Shown one piece after another: positions 18,005-27,011 of a stretch of 64,000 nt of DNA. Positions within the stretch are counted from its first letter, which is position 1. Each line of letters begins with the position of its first letter. Under the pieces are notes generated by a model. That model did not search any database and was not told the origin of the DNA. It saw only the letters and a program-made list of their open reading frames with translations. The DNA is taken from NCBI GenBank assembly GCA_934095825.1, contig CAKOKQ010000001.1, positions 103,327 to 167,326 on the forward strand. Reading direction: 5' to 3'. This stretch comes from an uncultured Bacilli bacterium (lineage in GTDB: Bacteria > Bacillota_I > Bacilli_A > RF39 > UBA660). A program made the position numbers and the translations under genes.

Positions 18005-18042
18005 GAATTTTGATATTATAAGATAGTAAAGAAGTGGTGCCT

Positions 18043-20391
18043 ATGGAAAATGAAGAAAGAGAAAAAATTAATTTAAAAACTGGATTATCTTCTGAAGAAG
18101 TTCAAAAAAGGATAGAGGAAAATTTAGTTAACTATGTAGATGTTCCCCCAACCAAGACGATAAAACAAATTATTATCAGTAATTTTTGTACTTATTTTAA
18201 TTTTCTTAATGTCTTATTAGGAGGAGCTATCTTAGTAGCAGGAATAATAGGTGGTAAATTCTTTGATGCCATTAAAAACTGTCTGTTTATGGGAGTTATT
18301 ATTGCTAATAGCGTTATTAGCACAGCTCAAGAAATTATTTCTAAGAAAATAATTGATAAGTTATCGGTGTTATCGGCCTCAAAAGTAGCGGGTATTCGCG
18401 ATGGAAAAGAGGTAGAACTTAGTGTTGAAGAGATAGTTTTAGATGATATTTTAGAATATAAATTAGGTAATCAGGTTGTCGTTGATAGCGTTATTCGGGA
18501 AGGAACAGTTGAAGTTAATGAAGCTTTCATTACTGGTGAGTCAAAGGCAATAATAAAAAAGAAAGGGGATACCCTTTTATCAGGAAGTTTTATTGTCAGT
18601 GGTTTTGCTACCGTCCAAGTTTTACATATTGGCGCTGATAACTATATTTCTAAAATAAGTAAAGAAGCTAAGTATGATAAAAAAGCTAATTCCGTTATTA
18701 TGAGTTCTTTTGAAGGCTTATTAAAAGTTTTATCAATAGCTATTATTCCTGTTGGAATTTTGCTTTTAATTAATCAGATGGAAGTTACTAATGATATTAC
18801 GAGTGCTATTTTTAATACCGTGGGTGCTTTAATTGGGATGATACCGGAGGGTCTACTTTTACTTACCAGTTCAGTTATGGCTGTAAGTGTAGCTAGACTA
18901 GCTAAGTTTAATGTTTTAGTTCAACAATTATATTGCATTGAAACCTTGGCCCGAGTTGATGTTATTTGTTTAGATAAAACTGGAACAATTACTTCGGGAG
19001 AAATGCGTATGAAAGAATTTATTGCTGATAAAGGAGTAAAGAAAGACTATGCCGAAAGAGTAATAAGTAACTTATGTTATGCTTTTAAAAATGTAAATGA
19101 TACAATGAAAGCTATTCAAAATAAATATACTTTAAAAGGGACTTGGGAAGTAATAGATGTCGTAGAATTTTCTTCAAGTCGTAAATATAGTGCCGCTACT
19201 TTTAAAGACGAAGGAACCTTTTATTTAGGAGCACCAGAGTTTGTCTTAAAAGAGCAAGTTAAAAATTATAAAGAAATTTTAGAAAAATATAGTGATTATC
19301 GGACTTTAGTTTTAGCTAAAGAGGGTAAGAATGAAAAACAAGTTTTAGGCTTTCTTATCATTGAAGATACAATTAGACAAACAGCTCCTGCTACTTTAGA
19401 GTATTTTAAAAAACAAGGAGTTCGGGTAAAAATTATTAGTGGTGATAATTTTCAAACAGTAGCATCGATAGCTAGAAGAGCTGGTTTAAACGATGTTAAC
19501 GGAGTAGATGCAAGGACAATTACTGAAGAAAATGTTTTCGAAGCAGTCGAAAAGTATGATGTTTTTGGGCGAGTTACTCCTGAACAGAAAAAAATGCTAA
19601 TTAAAGCTTTGCAGAGCCAAGGACATACCGTAGCAATGACGGGTGATGGAGTTAACGATGTTTTAGCTTTAAAATGTGCAGATTGTTCTATTGCAATGGC
19701 CAGCGGTTCTGATGCCGCTAAAAATGTAAGCCAATTAGTATTACTTGATTCTAACTTTGCCTCTCTACCTGAGGTTGTGGCCGAAGGCAGAAGAACAATT
19801 AACAATGTTGAAAGATCAGCCTCTTTACTACTTATTAAAACTATCTTTACTTCAATTTTAGTTTGCGTTTGTATCTTGACTAAGAGTGAATACTTCTATT
19901 TACCAATTCAATTGAGTTTAATTACTACTTGTACTATTAGCGTTCCCTCATTTTTCTTGGCACTTGAACCTAATCATAACCGCGTTAAAGGAAACTTCAT
20001 GTTAAAAGTAGTTAGTAAGAGTATTCCCCCAGCACTAACGGTCGTTTTTAATGTTATTATGATTTTATTATTTAGAAATCAATTCAATATTGATGCGGAT
20101 TTAACTAGTACTTTAATAGTTATTATGACCGGAACAACTGGCTTTATTAATCTATCTCGAATTTGTAGACCATTTAATACTTTTAGAACAATTCTTTATA
20201 CAATATTATTATCCCTTTTCTTGTATGTAATTGTTTATCATAGTAGTTTCTTCTATTTAAGTCAGATTAATTTTAATACTATTCTTTTATATACTGTATT
20301 CTATATTTGTAGTATTTGGGTTTTTGATAAATTAAATATAATAATTGATTTTATTTTAAAGACTTTTGATAAAGAATATGTTGGTAATTAA
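18043..20391 (+). CDS. Cation-translocating P-type ATPase, CtpE-like
   Basis: About 782 residues. Features in order are the actuator TGES near 165, the membrane motif IGMIPEGLLLLT near 265, the phosphorylation site DKTGTIT with Asp at about 311, the GDGVNDVLALK hinge, and a C-terminal membrane bundle. The IPEGL motif and length fit the CtpE-like branch of P-type ATPases, linked to calcium or other divalent cation transport. This is a family inference and the ion is not proven. An in-frame GTG at 18034 exists, but GAAGTGGTG lies just before ATG 18043. Confidence 0.87.
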   Translation: MENEEREKINLKTGLSSEEVQKRIEENLVNYVDVPPTKTIKQIIISNFCTYFNFLNVLLGGAILVAGIIGGKFFDAIKNCLFMGVIIANSVISTAQEIISKKIIDKLSVLSASKVAGIRDGKEVELSVEEIVLDDILEYKLGNQVVVDSVIREGTVEVNEAFITGESKAIIKKKGDTLLSGSFIVSGFATVQVLHIGADNYISKISKEAKYDKKANSVIMSSFEGLLKVLSIAIIPVGILLLINQMEVTNDITSAIFNTVGALIGMIPEGLLLLTSSVMAVSVARLAKFNVLVQQLYCIETLARVDVICLDKTGTITSGEMRMKEFIADKGVKKDYAERVISNLCYAFKNVNDTMKAIQNKYTLKGTWEVIDVVEFSSSRKYSAATFKDEGTFYLGAPEFVLKEQVKNYKEILEKYSDYRTLVLAKEGKNEKQVLGFLIIEDTIRQTAPATLEYFKKQGVRVKIISGDNFQTVASIARRAGLNDVNGVDARTITEENVFEAVEKYDVFGRVTPEQKKMLIKALQSQGHTVAMTGDGVNDVLALKCADCSIAMASGSDAAKNVSQLVLLDSNFASLPEVVAEGRRTINNVERSASLLLIKTIFTSILVCVCILTKSEYFYLPIQLSLITTCTISVPSFFLALEPNHNRVKGNFMLKVVSKSIPPALTVVFNVIMILLFRNQFNIDADLTSTLIVIMTGTTGFINLSRICRPFNTFRTILYTILLSLFLYVIVYHSSFFYLSQINFNTILLYTVFYICSIWVFDKLNIIIDFILKTFDKEYVGN

Positions 20392-20735
20392 AATAAGATA
20401 TTTTAATTATAAATTATAAGTACTAAAAATAATAATTTATAAGATAAGCAAAACTATTTGGTAATTATTAATGAATTTTTAACGATGATTTAATGATTAT
20501 TAAATAGTTTTTTTGATTATATTAGTATTTAATAATTATTTTAGAATTTTTAAAACTTAAAATTAAGATAAAGATTTTGAAATAAGAAAATAATTAGCAA
20601 ATAAAGAGGGTGTTAATTGATGATTAAAAAAATTTCTTAAAATGAAAACAAAATTTTTACTATAAAAATAGGGAAAAGGACTAGAACAAAGAAGCATTCT
20701 TTGGTATTATAGATTTACAACTTGGAAGTGAAAGA
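20392..20735. other. Intergenic region before dxs
   Basis: This 344-base AT-rich gap holds a terminator (20451-20514), a six-codon ORF with a good Shine-Dalgarno (20620-20640), and a small hairpin, CAAAGAA/TTCTTTG, near 20686-20702. No other gene is seen. Confidence 0.6.
20451..20514 (+). terminator. Long-stem terminator after P-type ATPase
   Basis: AAACTATTT and AAATAGTTT close an extended hairpin with an inner TAATTATTAA/TTAATGATTA pairing, then a T run. Confidence 0.7.
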
Positions 20736-22628
20736 ATGAAGTTAGAAAATATTAAAAATCCGAAGTTTTTAAAGGACTTGAATTATCAAGAATTGAATGA
20801 ATTAAGTGCAGATATAAGAAAATTTTTAATAGAAAATGTAGCAAAGACTGGTGGTCATTTATCTTCTAATTTAGGAATTGTTGAACTAACTATGGCTATT
20901 CATAGAAACTTTGATTGTCCTAAAGATAAGATTATTTTTGATGTTGGACATCAAGCTTATGTCCATAAAATTTTGACGGGGCGCGCTAAAGATTTTAAGA
21001 CTTTGCGTAAACTTAATGGCTTATCTGGTTTTCAAAAGATCAGTGAATCAATTTATGATAATTATGAAGCCGGACATTCATCAACCAGTTTATCGGCAGC
21101 ATTAGGTTTTGCTTTAGCAAGAGATATGAAACATGAAAATAATAATGTTATTGCCGTAATTGGTGATGGTTCCATTGGTAATGGCTTGTGCTATGAAGCT
21201 TTAAACCATATAGGTGATGCTAAAACAAAATTAATTGTTATTTTAAATGATAATGAAATGAGTATTTCTAAAAATGTTGGCGCCCTGCATAATACTTTAG
21301 ATAGGATTAGAAGTACTAAAAAATACCATAAGACCATGAAGGATACTAAAAGTGTTTTACAAAAGATACCAGTTGTGGGGAAATATTTGTATCGCCTAAT
21401 GAAACACCTAAAAGAGTCTTTAAAAAAACTTTATATGAAAGAAGGGTATTTGTTTGAAGAGTTTGGTCTTAATTATTATGGACCAATCAATGGTCATGAT
21501 TTTAAAGAATTAGACAAGTATTTACAAATGGCTAAAAATGAAACTCAACCAGTTTTATTACATGTTATTACAACTAAGGGTAAAGGCTATAAGTATGCCG
21601 AGGAGGATAAGATTGGCCTTTGGCATGGAGTAGGTCCTTTTGATATTGAAACCGGAAAAATGTTAGCACCAAAAGATGATAAGATATCTTGGAGTGATGC
21701 GATTGCCAAACATTTAATTAATATTGCTAAAAAAGATAAGAAAATTATTGCTATAACCCCCGCGATGGCTAATGGAAGTAAGTTAAATAGTTTTAAAGAA
21801 AAGTATCCCAAGCGGTTTATAGATGTGGGGATTGCCGAGGAACATGCCCTGATTTTAGCTAATGCTTTTTCTTTAGAAGGCGAAAAACCCTTTGTGTCCA
21901 TATATTCAACTTTTTTGCAAAGAGGTTATGATGAAATTCAACAAGACTTAGCCAGAATGCAAGGTAATGTGGTAATAGGTATTGACCGCGCCGGAATTGT
22001 AGGAGAAGATGGGGAAACCCACCAAGGTATTTTCGATATTGCTATTTTAAATAATATTCCCAATATCATAATTATGGCTCCTCATGATAACAAAGAAGCC
22101 GGAGATATGTTATATACTGCCTTTCAAACTAAAGGATTAGTTGCCATTCGTTATTCTAAAGATAAGGTTAAATATGCTGAGGCAAAGTATACATTGCAAA
22201 ATATTGGTGAATGGAAAATTATGAGCTATTTAGAAAAAAGAGCTTGTGATGGCTATTTAATTAGCTATGGTGATTTTTTAAATACCGCTTTAGAAATTCA
22301 AGAAGATTTAAAAACAAAAAATATTTATCTGCAAGTTATAAATGCTTGTTATATTAAACCGATGGATATGAAAATCCTAGCCCTTCTTGCTAAGCAAAAT
22401 AAACCCGTATTTGTTTATGAAGAAGTTGTAAGCATAGGTTCACTGGGTAGTGAAATAGCTAAATATTTATTAGAACATAATTTTAACAATATTTATGAAA
22501 ATTATACTGTTCCTGATGAATTTATTAAACAAGGCAAAAGAGAAGAAATAATTAAATTATTAAAATTAGATAAAGATAGTGTAAGTAAGAAAATAGAAAA
22601 GAAGATGAAAAATGCAAATAGAAGTTAA
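20736..22628 (+). CDS. dxs: 1-deoxy-D-xylulose-5-phosphate synthase
   Basis: This 630-residue thiamine diphosphate enzyme condenses pyruvate and glyceraldehyde 3-phosphate, the first step of the MEP isoprenoid pathway. Conserved parts include GGHLSSNLG with His41, GHQAYVHKIL, the ThDP motif GDGS (143-146) to ND (171-172), DVGIAEEHAL with the catalytic Glu, and DRAGIVGEDGETHQG. Length is normal for Dxs. The next gene starts inside its 3' end with 17 bases of overlap. DXP also feeds thiamine and pyridoxal synthesis in many bacteria. No riboswitch is seen upstream. Confidence 0.96.
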   Translation: MKLENIKNPKFLKDLNYQELNELSADIRKFLIENVAKTGGHLSSNLGIVELTMAIHRNFDCPKDKIIFDVGHQAYVHKILTGRAKDFKTLRKLNGLSGFQKISESIYDNYEAGHSSTSLSAALGFALARDMKHENNNVIAVIGDGSIGNGLCYEALNHIGDAKTKLIVILNDNEMSISKNVGALHNTLDRIRSTKKYHKTMKDTKSVLQKIPVVGKYLYRLMKHLKESLKKLYMKEGYLFEEFGLNYYGPINGHDFKELDKYLQMAKNETQPVLLHVITTKGKGYKYAEEDKIGLWHGVGPFDIETGKMLAPKDDKISWSDAIAKHLINIAKKDKKIIAITPAMANGSKLNSFKEKYPKRFIDVGIAEEHALILANAFSLEGEKPFVSIYSTFLQRGYDEIQQDLARMQGNVVIGIDRAGIVGEDGETHQGIFDIAILNNIPNIIIMAPHDNKEAGDMLYTAFQTKGLVAIRYSKDKVKYAEAKYTLQNIGEWKIMSYLEKRACDGYLISYGDFLNTALEIQEDLKTKNIYLQVINACYIKPMDMKILALLAKQNKPVFVYEEVVSIGSLGSEIAKYLLEHNFNNIYENYTVPDEFIKQGKREEIIKLLKLDKDSVSKKIEKKMKNANRS

Positions 22629-22956
22629 AACTGTAAAATTATGCGTTATGGTGCCAACCGAATATACTGAAGCCCTAAGAAGTGCCATCGGTAAATATCC
22701 TTGTGGTATTCAAGGTAATTATAGTGAATGTATGAATATTACGAGATGTAATTGTACATTTAGACCTAATGAGAAAGCCAATCCCTTTAAAGGAAGTAAA
22801 AATGTTTTAGAACATTCTATTGAAGATAAAATTGAAGTAGTTTGTGATATTGACAAAGTTAAAGGATTAATTGCCCTTATTAAAGATAATCACCCTTATG
22901 AAGAAGTAGGAATTGATATTTATCCATTAATTGATTTAGATTATTTTAAAAATTAA
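22612..22956 (+). CDS. Stand-alone PII-like (NIF3 insert / COG3323-type) domain protein
   Basis: The 114-residue protein matches the insert domain of YqfO/NIF3 proteins as I recall it: VMVPTEYTEALRSAIGKY, GIQGNYSECMN, FRPNEKANPF and a closing HPYEEVGIDIYPL. It occurs here as a separate protein, the COG3323 type, without the dinuclear-metal NIF3 halves. The fold is CutA/PII-like and usually trimeric. The function is unknown. It overlaps dxs by 17 bases, implying coupled translation, and is followed after a short gap by a small helical protein. Confidence 0.75.
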   Translation: MQIEVKTVKLCVMVPTEYTEALRSAIGKYPCGIQGNYSECMNITRCNCTFRPNEKANPFKGSKNVLEHSIEDKIEVVCDIDKVKGLIALIKDNHPYEEVGIDIYPLIDLDYFKN

Positions 22957-22988
22957 ATGACAAACATAAAATGTACTGGGTGATAAAA

Positions 22989-23237
22989 ATGGGAGAAGCA
23001 ATAGTTTTTCATACCAAAGAAGAACAAGAAATATTATTAGAATTGGCTAAAAAAGAAGCTGAAAAAGGCTTGTTACTAACTCAACAGCGCGGCTTAAGAG
23101 ATACGGTAATTAATGAAGCTCTTGATGATATTAATGCCGATATTGAAGAATTACTTAAAATTTTAGAGGATAAAGCACAAGAAAATAAAAGCCGCAGTGA
23201 GATAAATAGAAAAATTTTACATAAAAGAAAGTTTTAA
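22989..23237 (+). CDS. Small helical hypothetical protein
   Basis: The 82-residue product (MGEAIVFHTKEEQEILLE...) is almost wholly helical, with charged heptad-like stretches and a basic C-terminus. It is not recognised. GGGTGA is four to five bases before ATG 22989, which favours this start over the upstream in-frame ATG at 22971. It is the last gene of the dxs operon and its stop codon is embedded in a terminator. Confidence 0.65.
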   Translation: MGEAIVFHTKEEQEILLELAKKEAEKGLLLTQQRGLRDTVINEALDDINADIEELLKILEDKAQENKSRSEINRKILHKRKF

Positions 23238-23295
23238 AAAGAAGGAGAAATGACAGATATGAGAATTTGTCTGTTAAATTTTTTCCTTCTTTTTT
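23236..23295 (+). terminator. Terminator of dxs operon
   Basis: AAAAAGAAGGA and TCCTTCTTTTT form the outer stem, with ACAGA/TCTGT pairing inside. A short ORF in the loop with an apparent Shine-Dalgarno is a by-product of the stem. Confidence 0.75.
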
Positions 23296-23359
23296 GGTAT
23301 TTATAACAATTTCTATATTAATATGTGCTATACTAAGGTTATAGGATAGGAATTTATAT

Positions 23360-24358
23360 ATGGATAAAATTAATTATTTATTAAAAAGAATAAGAAAGAT
23401 GAATTACAAGCAAATGTTTAAGGCGATAGAAGATATTAGTAAAGAAACTGGAAAAAGTAAGCTTTTAATCTTTAATGATATAATTTATTGTGGTTTTAAA
23501 TATCAAGCCGGTTATTCTGATTATAAACTTTTTAAAATGTATGATATGAATAATAAAGAGCGAGCAACGGTTATTACAAGAGGAATAAATAATAGTATTG
23601 TAAAAAAATATAATGATAAGAACTATATTGAATGTTTTGAAAATAAAGTACTATTTAATAAGTTGTTTAATAAGTATCTTAACCGAGATTGGTTATATTT
23701 AAAAGAGGCTAGTTTAGAAGATTTTAAAAAGTTTTTAAAAGGTAAAAAAGAGATAATTGTAAAACCATTGGCTTTAAGCTGTGGTAAAAATATCGAAAAA
23801 ATAAAATTGGCTTTAGAAACACCAGAAGATTTGTATCAAAGGTTATTAAATTCAGGTCAAACTTTAGTAGAAGAAGTAGCAACTCAAAATGAAGAATTAA
23901 ATGAGATTTATCCTTATGCCGTTAATACTTTACGAGTTGTTACTTTAAAAGGCAAGATTGTTTGTATTTTCTTACGAATTGGTAATAATGGTAATGTAGT
24001 TGATAATTTTAATCACGGTGGTATGGTGGTGCCTGTAGAAGTTGATACCGGTAAAATTAATTATCCTGCTCTTGATAAAAATGGTCAGGTTTATGATATT
24101 CATCCGATGACTAAGGCTAAAATAAAAGGAGCTATAATTCCTAAAATTGCCGAAGTAAAAAAGCTTTGCGAGGATGCAAGTTTAGTCGTGCCCCAGATTT
24201 CTTATGTAGCTTGGGATGTTTGCTTAGGAGAAAATAAACCCTGTCTAATTGAAGGAAATGATTTCCCAGGGCATGATGTTTATCAGTTACCAGTCCACCG
24301 CAGTAATAACATTGGACTATTACCAGAGTTTGAAAAAATTATGAAAGAAGATAAATAA
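23360..24358 (+). CDS. ATP-grasp protein, sugar-transfer-associated type
   Basis: The 332-residue product fits the ATPgrasp_ST family (PF14397). It has an N-terminal helical part and an ATP-grasp core with KPLALSCGKNI near 136-146, VEEVATQNEEL, the NTLRVVTL strand near 190, and NGGMVVPVE-type elements. It ends with AWDVCLGENKPCLIEGNDFPG, which carries the metal-binding Glu/Asn. Such enzymes ligate a carboxylate to an amine or similar group, often within glycan or capsule loci; the substrate here is unknown. It stands alone between a terminator and the DUF2207 gene. AGGA precedes the ATG. Confidence 0.8.
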   Translation: MDKINYLLKRIRKMNYKQMFKAIEDISKETGKSKLLIFNDIIYCGFKYQAGYSDYKLFKMYDMNNKERATVITRGINNSIVKKYNDKNYIECFENKVLFNKLFNKYLNRDWLYLKEASLEDFKKFLKGKKEIIVKPLALSCGKNIEKIKLALETPEDLYQRLLNSGQTLVEEVATQNEELNEIYPYAVNTLRVVTLKGKIVCIFLRIGNNGNVVDNFNHGGMVVPVEVDTGKINYPALDKNGQVYDIHPMTKAKIKGAIIPKIAEVKKLCEDASLVVPQISYVAWDVCLGENKPCLIEGNDFPGHDVYQLPVHRSNNIGLLPEFEKIMKEDK

Positions 24359-24491
24359 AAAAATTAAAAAGGTCAGGTTAAAAAGATAAAAATAGTGTGG
24401 TTAGTTTTAAATGATTAGGAATATTTTTTAGGATATTCATAATTTTAAGGATATATGATACAATTATAGTGAGTTAGAGAGTAGGAGCTTT

Positions 24492-26861
24492 ATGAAAAAA
24501 ATTTGGAGTTTATTAGGATTTATTTTGTTATTACCGATTGTGGTTTTTGCTGATGGAGTAGAAAATTACTATATCAATGCTACGATTGAGAAAAATGGTT
24601 CGCTTTTAGTCGAAGAATACTTTACTTTGAGTGGTAGTTATCGCGGCTACGAGAGAATAATAAATTATAAAAATACGGGAGCAACCCCTTTTAATATTAA
24701 TGCCATTAGTTATGGAGGCTCAACCGTCCATAATGGTAGTGGATTAGAAATATTAGAAGTAGGTGGGGCGAATACTTATTTTAAAGGTGATTTTAGTAAT
24801 TTAAAAATTGATCCTTTTACTTATGATGATGATGCCCTAAAAGGTGATTATGGTGTTTATAATTATGAGACTACAGCAATCGGTAAAGATATCATGATTT
24901 ATAATCCTTCAAGTAAAAATAAAGCTTTTTATTTGAAATATCGTATTAATGATATAGCTGTTCTTTTTAATGATGTTGGAGAAATAGGCTGGAATGTTGT
25001 TGGCGATTCCTTTCGGGAAGATATAGAAAACTTAGTTATTACTTTAAATATTCCCGATAATACAGGTGAATTAAAAGCTTGGGCCCATGGACCTTTAAAT
25101 GGTTTAGTAAAAATAGAAAGTTTAGAAAAAGTTACTTTTACAGTTAGTGACTTAGAAGCTTATAAATCAATTGATGTTCGTAGTACCTTTAGTCCTAGTG
25201 TTATTCTTAACAGTACTAAAAAATATGATACTAATGCGTTAGATAAGATTTTGGTGTATGAGGAAGAAAAAGCTGAAGAAGCAAATGAACAAAGACGCCA
25301 AAATGAGGCTAAAAATGAACAAATTGCCTTAACTTATTTGAATATTTTTAAAAATGATATTACAAGAGATAATTATCGCAACGCTTATAAAGCTATTAGC
25401 ATTTTGATGGACGGTGAAGTTAAAACTAGTTATTTAGAGGAATTGGCACTCTATAAAGAAAAGTTAGATGTTATTGAAGCGGAATATGCTGCTAAGGCCT
25501 TAGATACATTAGAAAATAAGTTAAATATGGATAATTATGATGAAGCCTCCCGAGCTATAAATGTTTTAGATAATGCAACTAAAAGAGCAAGCTTCCAAAA
25601 AAGATTAGATAGCTTATACATTAAATTAGAACAAAAAGAAAAACAAAATAATATGTTGCGTTGGACTGGCGCTGGGGCTTTAATCTTGTATGTTGGTTAT
25701 TTAGGGACATTAATTTATAAAAAGTTTAAAAAAGACCCTGAAGTAGAATTTAATAACGAGTATTATAGAGAAATCCCTGATGAGTCGACACCAGAAGATG
25801 TTTCTTATTTATTTAATCGAAGCATAACTGATAAAGCGATGTCCGCAGCTATTATGGATTTAATTAGAAGAAAAGTTATTACCCAAGAAAAAATAGATGA
25901 TAAAAATTATAAATTAACTTTACATGAGGATATCCAGATAAATGAAAAAGATAGAAAATTATTAAAAGTTATTTTTGGTAATAAGACAGAGATAACGACT
26001 AAAGAAATGAAGAAAAATGCTAGATCATCTTATAATTCAGTTGTTAATTATTATAATGCGTATAAAAAAGCAGCTTTGGATGATGCTGTATTTCAAGAAT
26101 TTTATGAAGATAATGTAGAAACAAAGAAAAAAATTAATTTGAATTCATGGTTAATACTATTCATTTTAATTGGAGCTTTAATACTTGCCTATAACTTTCA
26201 GTCAATGTTTGTAATTGGTGTTTATGCTTTTATTATATATTTTATATTTAAATCAATTAAGGATTTTAGAAAAGATGCTAGTCGAGGTGTTATTACATTA
26301 AATTTAATTGTTGTTGCAATGGTTAGTATAGTTGCCTCATTTTATATAACGGTTGCAAACTTGATGTATAAATCCGCATCTTTTGGTTACTTACTTTTAC
26401 TTTTAATTGTTATTTGTGTTGGTGTTTGGTATGCAATTCCAAGTAAAAGGACTTATAAAGGTGCTTTAGCTTATAAGAAATGGAAAGCATTGGAAAAGTT
26501 TTTAAAAGATTTCGGTTCGTTTGCAGAAAAAGAAGTTCCTGAAATTGCTTTATGGGAAAAATATTTAGTTTATGCAACTTTGTTTGGCTGTGCTAAAGAA
26601 GTATCTAAAGTAATGGATATGCGTTTTAAAGAATATAATATGGACGGCCTTGATTACTATGATTCTTGGGTTACTAATTATTATATAAATGAACTAATTA
26701 GTTCTTCCGTAAGAAATTCTGTTGCTAGCGCCCAGAGTGCTAAATATGCCAGTGAATCATCATCTAGTAGTGGTTCTTGGTCAAGTGGTTCTGGTGGCGG
26801 CGGAGGCTTCTCATCAGGTGGCGGTTCCTTTGGTGGCGGCGGCGGTGGTGGTCGCTTCTAA
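24492..26861 (+). CDS. DUF2207 membrane protein with Gly-rich tail
   Basis: This 789-residue protein has a signal peptide, the DUF2207 extracellular domain (about residues 20-240, opening YYINATIEKNGSLLVEEYF), a charged helical insert (about 255-385), and a membrane segment near 392-410. A cytoplasmic winged-helix-like part follows (DKAMSAAIMDLIRRKVIT), then three to four further membrane segments and a terminal tail of Gly and Ser ending GGGGGGRF. This is full DUF2207 architecture, widespread and of unknown function. The paralog at 27012 keeps the extracellular domain only. GTAGGAG precedes the ATG. Confidence 0.9.
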   Translation: MKKIWSLLGFILLLPIVVFADGVENYYINATIEKNGSLLVEEYFTLSGSYRGYERIINYKNTGATPFNINAISYGGSTVHNGSGLEILEVGGANTYFKGDFSNLKIDPFTYDDDALKGDYGVYNYETTAIGKDIMIYNPSSKNKAFYLKYRINDIAVLFNDVGEIGWNVVGDSFREDIENLVITLNIPDNTGELKAWAHGPLNGLVKIESLEKVTFTVSDLEAYKSIDVRSTFSPSVILNSTKKYDTNALDKILVYEEEKAEEANEQRRQNEAKNEQIALTYLNIFKNDITRDNYRNAYKAISILMDGEVKTSYLEELALYKEKLDVIEAEYAAKALDTLENKLNMDNYDEASRAINVLDNATKRASFQKRLDSLYIKLEQKEKQNNMLRWTGAGALILYVGYLGTLIYKKFKKDPEVEFNNEYYREIPDESTPEDVSYLFNRSITDKAMSAAIMDLIRRKVITQEKIDDKNYKLTLHEDIQINEKDRKLLKVIFGNKTEITTKEMKKNARSSYNSVVNYYNAYKKAALDDAVFQEFYEDNVETKKKINLNSWLILFILIGALILAYNFQSMFVIGVYAFIIYFIFKSIKDFRKDASRGVITLNLIVVAMVSIVASFYITVANLMYKSASFGYLLLLLIVICVGVWYAIPSKRTYKGALAYKKWKALEKFLKDFGSFAEKEVPEIALWEKYLVYATLFGCAKEVSKVMDMRFKEYNMDGLDYYDSWVTNYYINELISSSVRNSVASAQSAKYASESSSSSGSWSSGSGGGGGFSSGGGSFGGGGGGGRF

Positions 26862-27011
26862 AACCATGATTTAATTTAAAGTAAAAATTAGAAATATAAA
26901 AATTAGCGAAAAGATAAAAAGGATAAGAATAAGAAAAGTCATAGATATTTTGATAAAGTTTATTAAAATGTTTATGGCTCTTCATTTTAAGTTAAGGATA
27001 AAAGGTGTTAA

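Noticed and set aside
23250..23307. Short ORF with AAGGAG and ATG after the dxs operon
   Set aside because: Its ribosome site and coding part are the two arms of a terminator hairpin.
26764..26985. Minus-strand ORF opposite the Gly/Ser tail of the DUF2207 gene
   Set aside because: His/Arg repeats arise from reading the GGT/GGC tract backwards; no ribosome site and no independent support.
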